Of a stretch of 12,296 bases of DNA, positions 6,165 through 12,296 are shown piece after piece. The position numbers and the translations under genes are program-made. The stretch comes from an uncultured Prevotellaceae bacterium (GTDB lineage Bacteria; Bacteroidota; Bacteroidia; Bacteroidales; Bacteroidaceae), in the NCBI GenBank assembly GCA_945827465.1, contig CALZOH010000087.1, forward strand, positions 1 to 12,296, given 5' to 3'. Positions within the stretch are counted from its first letter, which is position 1. Every line of letters starts with the position of its first letter. Below the pieces are notes generated by a model that was given only the letters and a program-made list of their open reading frames with translations, was not told the origin of the DNA and searched no databases.

Positions 6165-8008
6165 TCCAAAATTGAGTAAAAAACGCCTTTGATGAGCTGC
6201 GACATTCCGTTCTCCGTGAATGTCGCAGTCATTTTTTCACAAAGGTACTTCTTGCCTTTGATGAAAAACACTGCACGAGGGTTCGGGATATTGTCGGAGA
6301 GGAACTTGAAGGTGGTCTTTTGCCTGGTATTGATTGAGTAGACCGTGCGTCGGCGGTTGAGCGTGGTGTGGTTGATGCGCAGGGAGAAATGAATGTTGAT
6401 GAAATTGCTCCAGTCCTCGGCAATCTCGATGTCCTCGACATACGGATGCGGGAGTTTGCCGTTCTGCGTCTGCGCTCCGTCCCACCACCCCACATAGATG
6501 CGGTCGTAATACTCCGCTTTCTTGTCACGCTCACCGGCGGCGAGAAATTGCAGGGCGTGGGGCTGATAGAGGGTGTTGTCGATTTCCTTCTTGCGTTGGT
6601 ACGGGTCGCGGCTCCAGGATGTGCCCGTGCTGTCGTTCTCGTCGTAGCCGGAGAATGACAGGAACAGACAACGCCCGTACTTGTCCTCGGTCTCGTCAAC
6701 CCACGCAGGTACAAATTCAATCTCCACCTCGTCGGCGTCCTCGCTATCGTCCACGATACGGCCGCCAAAGAGGTTGACCGGGCGCAGCTCCATCTTGTAC
6801 TGATAGCGGTTAGGCATCCAGCCATCGTGCTTCTCCACAAGCGTCTTCGAGAGCGAGCGCACGATGAAGTAAGCGTCCACGTCCTCGGCATAGAGCAGCT
6901 TGTCACGGTTTGACCCTCGCGAGGTCGATCCATTCCAAGTTGCGAGCCATCGGTTGGCAGAGAGAAGTTCGCGCATGGTCGCGTAGCGGACTGCGCCTTT
7001 CTGCCACGCCTTGATGAACCAGTCGCACGAGTAGAACTTCCACATTTCATGGTCGCACTCCTTGTAGACGAGGTTTTTGGCCTCCTGATACTCGCACTTG
7101 TCATCATCGACCGTGACCTCGACCGTGTGCTCGTCAATCACCTTGTCGAGCTGCACGGGCTCCGTGGCAAGCAGCGTGGCATCGGTAAAGGCAAATTCTA
7201 CCGACTTGCCCCGGTGGTCGATGGTGAACTCGCCGCCCAAAAACAGCTCTAACTTCTCGAAGAACTCCGCGACCGTCCAATGCGGCAGCGCACGGGCGAA
7301 GCCCGCAGTGTCCCAGGCATAAGGGAGCGTGTTGCAGACAAGGAGATACTTGTATTCCTCCTTTTCCTCCCACTTCGAGAAGTCAGCCGAGTAGCCGACA
7401 GCCTCGCATATCTTCTTAGTGATATAAAGAAGATAGGGTTGCCACGAGCGGCCCCGGCAGTCGGCGTTCCACGAATAGTAAGAGTGCGACTTCAACGTGC
7501 CGTCGGGATTGCGTTCCTCCGGGTGGAAGTCTGCGAGGTTCTGAATGTTGCCCGAATAGTCGTTGACCCAGGGCAGGGCCACGCACTTCATATTGTTTAT
7601 GAAGGGGTCCCACGCCTTTTCGGGCGTGGAGTCAGTGGTCTCTGTCGGAGAGCCAAGGTCAAGCTCGTTGATGAACACATCATCAAAAGTCATGTCGAAG
7701 TTCTGCTCCGAGCGGCCTTCGAGGAACTGTGTCTTGACTTCGGCATCGTTGATCTCGGTAATGGTAATAGAGCCGAACTTGTAGAAGTTGCGGTCGCGGA
7801 TTTCGCAGTCGAAAATCACCTTACCGGCGATGACATCGGCACGGTTGATGTGTCCGAAAATGTCGAGATTGTTCCGACAATGCCGGAGTGGAAAGGTTAT
7901 CGAGAGCGTATATCCATCGGAGCCGGAGAACAATCTGTTTTCGGCTACAAACTCGAAGGACGTGCCCTTTTTGAGCATGGCAATCTTGCCGTTGATGCGT
8001 ATTTCCAT
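6161..8008 (-). CDS. Putative phage tail-tip or baseplate protein downstream of the tape measure gene
   Basis: I do not recognise a named family with certainty in this 615-residue protein. Its start lies 2 nt after the stop of the tape measure gene, and in tailed phages the gene after the tape measure usually encodes a distal tail, hub or baseplate protein that closes the tail tube. The sequence fits a soluble, beta-rich structural protein: no signal peptide, no membrane segment, many aromatic residues, and a short N-terminal beta module (1-50, GTSFEFVAEN ... YTLSITFPLR) of a kind I associate with Bacteroidetes prophage tail proteins. A middle module (about 244-275, WTVAEFFEKLELFLGG) could be hub-like. 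The C-terminus (about 560-615, with FFIKGKKYLCEKM) looks like a closing beta domain. No hydrolase motif is seen. The start ATG (8008-8006) and tight spacing suggest coupled translation. It ends at TAG, overlapping the integrase stop. Confidence 0.7.
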   Translation of the reverse strand: MEIRINGKIAMLKKGTSFEFVAENRLFSGSDGYTLSITFPLRHCRNNLDIFGHINRADVIAGKVIFDCEIRDRNFYKFGSITITEINDAEVKTQFLEGRSEQNFDMTFDDVFINELDLGSPTETTDSTPEKAWDPFINNMKCVALPWVNDYSGNIQNLADFHPEERNPDGTLKSHSYYSWNADCRGRSWQPYLLYITKKICEAVGYSADFSKWEEKEEYKYLLVCNTLPYAWDTAGFARALPHWTVAEFFEKLELFLGGEFTIDHRGKSVEFAFTDATLLATEPVQLDKVIDEHTVEVTVDDDKCEYQEAKNLVYKECDHEMWKFYSCDWFIKAWQKGAVRYATMRELLSANRWLATWNGSTSRGSNRDKLLYAEDVDAYFIVRSLSKTLVEKHDGWMPNRYQYKMELRPVNLFGGRIVDDSEDADEVEIEFVPAWVDETEDKYGRCLFLSFSGYDENDSTGTSWSRDPYQRKKEIDNTLYQPHALQFLAAGERDKKAEYYDRIYVGWWDGAQTQNGKLPHPYVEDIEIAEDWSNFINIHFSLRINHTTLNRRRTVYSINTRQKTTFKFLSDNIPNPRAVFFIKGKKYLCEKMTATFTENGMSQLIKGVFYSILD

Positions 8009-8010
8009 AA

Positions 8011-11000
8011 TTACTTGCGTGATTTAGGTGATTTGTTTCGCATAAGTCTGTCGTATTCGTCCTGTGCCTGTTGTATGCCGTGATCGCCGGAGACGGTGTT
8101 CACGGTTACAAACGGCTCGTTCAGTCTTGAATCGAGGCGGTCAAGCACTGCGACAATCCTCTCGTCCGAGGGCGCGGGCGCGGAGGCATAGGTATTGTTC
8201 ACCACGGTTGTGGCCTGTGGCTGTGCCGCCAGGACTGCTGGAGCAGTAATCGTGCGCGACACATCGGCGGCAGTAATAGAGCCGATTGTGTTGGTGCGCT
8301 GCGCATAGTCCAGAGCCTCCAACAATGGGCGGGTTCGGGGATTATTGACAAGTCGCTGTGAGGCGACCCATTCCCCTTTGTGAACAACACCTGCCACTTC
8401 ATCAGGCTTACCCTCCGGGGTAAAGCCGCCGGTCATATAGCCCTGCGCCTCCGATGCCTGTTGCTGCTTCTTGATAGTGGCGATTTGCAGGGCTCCTGCC
8501 GCCACAGCCATAGCCGCCGCGATGGGCGCCAGGATATAGCCGACAACGGGAATTGCCGCAGCCGAACCGTAGGCGTTAAGGGCGTTGGTAGCGGTCTGCG
8601 CCACGGCCTGAATAACCTGCATAGCGAACATTTTGCGGTTGGCCTCCTTCTTAGCTTTGGCTATTTCAGCCTCCTTGTCGCGTTCGAGCTTGCGGATTTT
8701 ATAGGTATTCCCCTCAGCGCGGGAGATTTCAGCATCATATCGCTTATTGATAGATGCCGTCTGTATCTCCAATTCAGCCTGAACCATAGTAGAAAGCTGC
8801 GAGAACACCGCCGACATACCCGACACAAGCGTGTCGAGCGTCCCTGTCAGCGCCTTGCCGCCGTCGGAGTTGAGCCATTCGACAGAATCGGCGATACCGC
8901 GCTCCATAGCGTTGCGCGTATCTTCCTCGGCAAGAAGCCCGTATTTCTTTTTCAGAGCGAGCTTCGCCTTTTCGTATGCCTCGTCGATACGAAGTTTCTC
9001 AGCCGCATTGTTACCGGCTGCGGCAAGTTCGCGCTGGTACACGACATCGAGCATAGCGAGGTCGGCGTCATACTTAGCCTGAGCCTCCTGAGGATTGTCG
9101 CCGAAGTAGTCCTTCTTCATGGCGGCATACTTGGCTTCGAGCCGTTCGCGCTCCTGTTGCTTGCGCTGCATCTGCGCGATCAACAGCGACTGCAACTGCT
9201 GTTCGGCCTGAAGCCTCTCGCGGCTGCCCTCTTTGGTTGCGGCCACGAGCTTGCGCTGATGTTCGATTTCGTATTCCTCCATTCTGAGGTCGTAAGTCTC
9301 TTTGGATATGGCGCCGTCGATGTAGAACTGCTTGAGCTGTGCAATCTGCGTGTTGTAGCGGTTGTTCTCCGCCTCGATGGTCTGAGCGTCGGCGTGTTCC
9401 TGTTGCTTCTTCTGCGCCTCCCGCCACTCGGCGGTGATTTTCAGGCGCTCCGTCTCCGTCAGGTCGGTATGAAGCAACTGCTTTTCGTAAAACTCCACGG
9501 CGATGCGGTCCATTTCTTCCGTGTACTTGACGTAATCGGTTACGCCGGTGGCGTAGCTGATACGCGCCGACGCCTCCTGTTGCTCGCGCCAGTCCTTTTC
9601 AGCGGCGAATTTGTCGCCCGCTGAGCCGGAAGGGTCGAGAGGAACATTGCCCGGCAGATTGACTTGCGGGTTCTCCGGCTCGGCAAGAGCTTCGGCGGAG
9701 ACATTGTATTTCTGACGGAGGAATTGGTTTGCCTCGTTGAGCTGCCGCTGCTTGGTGATATTCGCCTGATAAGCGGCCTCCGAAGCCTCGTAAGTCTGCC
9801 CCGTGGAAGCGACCCTGCGGGCATAGGGAGCGACATCAACCATCTGCCCCACGGCGGCGTCCGTAGAGTTGCCGTATGAATTATTACTTTCCATCTGACG
9901 GGCATTTTCCCAGTCGGCGACTGCGGCATCATATACCCGCTTGTCGGCGTCACGCTGCTGCCGCAGTCCCGGCTCCTGTTGTTCGAGAGTGAGAAGTTCC
10001 TTCTCGTTCTCCACAATCTTGTCGGCGGCGGCACGGGCGCGGGCCACCTCGATAATGGAGTCGCGGAGTTGGTCGTAGGCCGTCTTCGCCTGACCCACCA
10101 TAATCTGCTCCGTGGAAAGGTTCTTGAAGTAATCGGGATAAAGCGCCTGTAATTTCTCAGCGGCCACGCGCCGCTCGTCGGTGCTTTTGGCTTCGTTGGT
10201 GGCCTCCTTATAGAGCGCTTCGAGCCGTGCAATCTCTGCATGGCAGTATTCCGATGACTTCTCGTCAAGGTCAGTGAGCGACTTGCGGTATTCCTCCTGT
10301 TCCTTGCGGGCCTTTTCCGCTTCCTCGGCGGCAGACTTAAAGCGGTTGGCAAGGGCGTATATGGCGGCGCCCAAAGCAAGTATAAGTCCTACCCAGTTGG
10401 AGAACTTCATCGCCGCCATCGACTTGCGCCATCGCTCCTGCATTGCATAGTTGACCTGAAGGCCGTTGGTGAAATACTGCACGGCGTTTATGAGAGGCGT
10501 AAAGAGAAGCCTTACAGCAGGGATTATTCCCCTGACGAGCTTCATCACGCCGTGGAAAAGAGCCGTCGCCTTCGTCGCCATGACAGTATGGTAGTTGTAG
10601 ACAAGCATAATGGCATTGTAAGCGGCAATGGCAATCACACCTGCGGCAATCTCCCTGCGGTACTTGATGAAGAAGTCCACCATAGCCGAAAGAGCCTTGA
10701 GCGCTATGGTCGAGGAAGAGATGACAAGCCGCATGACAGGCTGTAATTTCTCTCCCAGTTCAACGGCAATCTCGTTGACGCGTTTCTTCGCCTTTTCAAG
10801 ACCCGCCATTACCGTATTGTTCTGCACATCGAACTCCTTGTCGATAGAAGTGGCTTCCTCGAAGGCTTCGTTGGCGACAAGCTGCTGCGCCTTTACCTCG
10901 GAGATATGGTTGGCGAGGGTCGAAAGTGCCGATATGGCACGTGAGCCGTTCTCGCCCATGTCCTTGAACATCGGAGAGAGGACATCCATGTTGCCCGCCT

Positions 11001-12147
11001 GTTTGAGGGTCGAAAGAAACTCGATCAGAGCGGCATTCATATCCGTTTTTACAAGGTTGGCGAACTTCTCGACATTCATACCTGCGACACGGGCATATTT
11101 GGCCGGATCCTGATAAATACGGACAATAACCTGCGATAGAGCCGTCGAAGAAGCTTCGAGCTTCTGGTTGTTGGAGTCAAGCACGGCTGCGAAGCCCATA
11201 ATCTGCTGCACGGTCATGCCGGCCTGAGAGCCGACACCGCCCATGCGAGAGGCGAACTCGGCGATATACGGAGCCGATGCGGAGCAGTTCTGTGATAACT
11301 CGTTAATCACTGAACCGACCGAAAGCAGGGCCTTTTCCGTACCGAGCCTTTTTTCATCGCCGAAGATGCCCGTCAGCTTCGACAGCGTAAGCGTAGCGCC
11401 GCTGCCGAGGTCGTCAAGGGCCACATTGATTTTATCGGCTGCACGGACAAAGCCGAGGACATCTTCTTGCGAGGTCTTGCCAAGTCGTCCGGCCTCCTGG
11501 GCGAGTTGGTTAAGTTCCTCTCTCGAAGTGCGGGTGTCCATCTTCTTAAATTCCTCATTGAGCGCTTCGACCTCCTCGGCTGTCATGCCCGTAAACTTAC
11601 GGACATTGGCCATCTCCTGTTCCATCTCGGCGTAGGCGTTGACAGCCTTACGCCCTGCGAGGACAAGACCCGTAATGGCGGCTCCGACAGCAAGGAGAGC
11701 CACCTGCCACTTGTTGATCCAGTCCATTACGCGGTCGGAAAGGGACTGCTGTTCGCGCATAGTCTCGTTGACTCGGTCAATCTCCGCTTTAACCGCCTTG
11801 ATTTTAGCGACGTGTGCGTCCCACGCGGCAGTGCCGCGCTCGATGCCGTTCAACTCGTTCTTGAGTTGCCGAAGGACTTTGTTAAGCTCCTTCGGAGTCG
11901 CTTTGTCAAGGCGGCGCAGAACATTCTCGACGGAGGCCGACGAACCTCTTAGCTGGTCCATAAGGCGGGTGGTCTGGTTCAGCTCGCGCTGAAGTTTCTT
12001 CATCGTGGCCTTGTCGCCCGCAGCGGCGGCTTTTGCCAACTGCTTCTCCAGACGCTTCGCGTCCTTTTCGAGCGATGACAGCATCTTTTCGGCCTGTTTG
12101 CCGTTCACCGAGAGAACGACATTGGCGGTAGATGTATAGTTTGCCAT
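8011..12147 (-). CDS. Phage tail tape measure protein (TP901 type)
   Basis: This 1378-residue protein sets tail length and fills the tail tube until DNA ejection. An N-terminal coiled coil (about 15-135) is followed by a hydrophobic segment (147-165) and the TP901/PhageMin_Tail core (about 168-440), with the typical AYAEMEQEMANVRKFTGMT start, LAQEAGRLGKTS, AEFASRMGG and FKDMGENGSRAISALSTL. More hydrophobic segments lie at about 500-517, 585-600 and 1185-1225. Between them are long charged coiled coils (600-740 and 850-1080), broken by a Pro/Gly-rich linker near 823-845. The C-terminal module (about 1236-1284) has GGFTPEGKPDEVAGVVHKGEWV, common in Bacteroidetes phage tape measures. By the rough rule of 0.15 nm per residue, the tail would be about 200 nm, suggesting a long-tailed phage. 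The ATG at 12147 has no Shine-Dalgarno sequence. The frame is intact from end to end. Confidence 0.94.
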   Translation of the reverse strand: MANYTSTANVVLSVNGKQAEKMLSSLEKDAKRLEKQLAKAAAAGDKATMKKLQRELNQTTRLMDQLRGSSASVENVLRRLDKATPKELNKVLRQLKNELNGIERGTAAWDAHVAKIKAVKAEIDRVNETMREQQSLSDRVMDWINKWQVALLAVGAAITGLVLAGRKAVNAYAEMEQEMANVRKFTGMTAEEVEALNEEFKKMDTRTSREELNQLAQEAGRLGKTSQEDVLGFVRAADKINVALDDLGSGATLTLSKLTGIFGDEKRLGTEKALLSVGSVINELSQNCSASAPYIAEFASRMGGVGSQAGMTVQQIMGFAAVLDSNNQKLEASSTALSQVIVRIYQDPAKYARVAGMNVEKFANLVKTDMNAALIEFLSTLKQAGNMDVLSPMFKDMGENGSRAISALSTLANHISEVKAQQLVANEAFEEATSIDKEFDVQNNTVMAGLEKAKKRVNEIAVELGEKLQPVMRLVISSSTIALKALSAMVDFFIKYRREIAAGVIAIAAYNAIMLVYNYHTVMATKATALFHGVMKLVRGIIPAVRLLFTPLINAVQYFTNGLQVNYAMQERWRKSMAAMKFSNWVGLILALGAAIYALANRFKSAAEEAEKARKEQEEYRKSLTDLDEKSSEYCHAEIARLEALYKEATNEAKSTDERRVAAEKLQALYPDYFKNLSTEQIMVGQAKTAYDQLRDSIIEVARARAAADKIVENEKELLTLEQQEPGLRQQRDADKRVYDAAVADWENARQMESNNSYGNSTDAAVGQMVDVAPYARRVASTGQTYEASEAAYQANITKQRQLNEANQFLRQKYNVSAEALAEPENPQVNLPGNVPLDPSGSAGDKFAAEKDWREQQEASARISYATGVTDYVKYTEEMDRIAVEFYEKQLLHTDLTETERLKITAEWREAQKKQQEHADAQTIEAENNRYNTQIAQLKQFYIDGAISKETYDLRMEEYEIEHQRKLVAATKEGSRERLQAEQQLQSLLIAQMQRKQQERERLEAKYAAMKKDYFGDNPQEAQAKYDADLAMLDVVYQRELAAAGNNAAEKLRIDEAYEKAKLALKKKYGLLAEEDTRNAMERGIADSVEWLNSDGGKALTGTLDTLVSGMSAVFSQLSTMVQAELEIQTASINKRYDAEISRAEGNTYKIRKLERDKEAEIAKAKKEANRKMFAMQVIQAVAQTATNALNAYGSAAAIPVVGYILAPIAAAMAVAAGALQIATIKKQQQASEAQGYMTGGFTPEGKPDEVAGVVHKGEWVASQRLVNNPRTRPLLEALDYAQRTNTIGSITAADVSRTITAPAVLAAQPQATTVVNNTYASAPAPSDERIVAVLDRLDSRLNEPFVTVNTVSGDHGIQQAQDEYDRLMRNKSPKSRK

Positions 12148-12296
12148 AAAATGCGATATTTGTTGGTTTTCCCGGCAAATATCGGCACGGCTTGAAGCAC
12201 GCGAAAAGACGGAAAGGGTTGGTGTCGGGCAGGATACAGGGCCGACGGGAGGGTGCCGGGAAGGAAAGAACCGGCCTTGATTTTCGTGGGCTCAGG
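12148..12296. other. Sequence upstream of the tape measure gene, no gene assigned
   Basis: No convincing gene is seen in these 149 bases. On the minus strand, one frame stops at TGA (12294-12292), so an upstream tail gene could end there; the other two frames are open but Pro/Arg-rich and without family features. A 9-bp perfect inverted repeat, TTCCCGGCA (12169-12177) and TGCCGGGAA (12254-12262), brackets most of the gap, and GTCGG/CCGAC (12224-12228 and 12242-12246) lies inside it. No TAnnTTTG box is visible on the minus strand, so the tape measure gene may be transcribed from further upstream. Confidence 0.5.

Noticed and set aside
7280..8083. Open frame of 267 codons on the plus strand over the tail-tip gene
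   Set aside because: It is antisense to the 615-residue gene and spans the junction to the tape measure gene. No recognisable domain.
8380..9624. Open frame of 414 codons on the plus strand inside the tape measure gene
   Set aside because: It is antisense to the coiled-coil part of the tape measure protein. Its Leu/Arg/His-rich translation mirrors repeated Glu, Lys and Gln codons and shows no family features.
9540..10379. Open frame of 279 codons on the minus strand overlapping the tape measure gene
   Set aside because: It is a shifted frame of the tape measure gene with an Arg/Pro/Ser-rich translation typical of out-of-frame GC-rich coding DNA. The tape measure frame is continuous across it, so there is no sign of a frameshift.
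12148..12296. Open minus-strand frames that could be the end of an upstream tail gene
   Set aside because: Two frames stay open to the window edge, but they are short, Pro/Arg-rich and run on into the tape measure gene out of frame. Nothing supports calling a gene.

Overview
The window looks like a Bacteroidales chromosome (Bacteroidota, perhaps Muribaculaceae; the family is a guess) with the end of an integrated phage-like element. The main evidence is a SusC/SusD outer-membrane pair, starts without Shine-Dalgarno sequences and with A/C-rich leaders, a TAnnTTTG-type -7 box before susC, and a tyrosine integrase of the kind common in Bacteroidetes mobile elements.

Host side (1-4604). A two-gene operon reads leftwards. 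It holds a complete 1067-residue SusC/RagA-family TonB-dependent transporter (840-4043) and, 28 bp further on, the first 270 residues of a SusD-like lipoprotein (1-811) that runs off the left edge. Together they should form an outer-membrane complex in which a lipoprotein lid delivers a glycan or peptide ligand to the barrel. No sugar-processing enzyme is visible, so the substrate is unknown. The operon has a leader of about 220 nt behind a candidate promoter at 4270-4277. On the opposite strand, a complete tRNA-Ser with anticodon GGA lies at 4517-4604, followed by a strong bidirectional hairpin terminator.

Element side (about 4590 to the right edge). Directly after the tRNA there is a repeat-rich segment (4694-4810) and a 442-residue tyrosine recombinase (4836-6164), the usual layout of an element integrated in the 3' end of a tRNA gene. 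The integrase meets two phage tail genes tail to tail, sharing 3 bp at the stop codons. These two genes read leftwards: a 1378-residue tape measure protein (8011-12147), then, 2 nt later, a 615-residue putative tail tip or baseplate protein (6161-8008). The prophage late region therefore ends against its own integrase, and only one gene follows the tape measure. The remaining prophage genes and the second attachment site would lie beyond 12296.

The observations most worth a second look are the integration junction with its tandem and inverted 11-bp repeats, the AT-hook-like tail of the integrase, the overlapping stop codons of integrase and tail operon, and the unusually short tail module after the tape measure gene.
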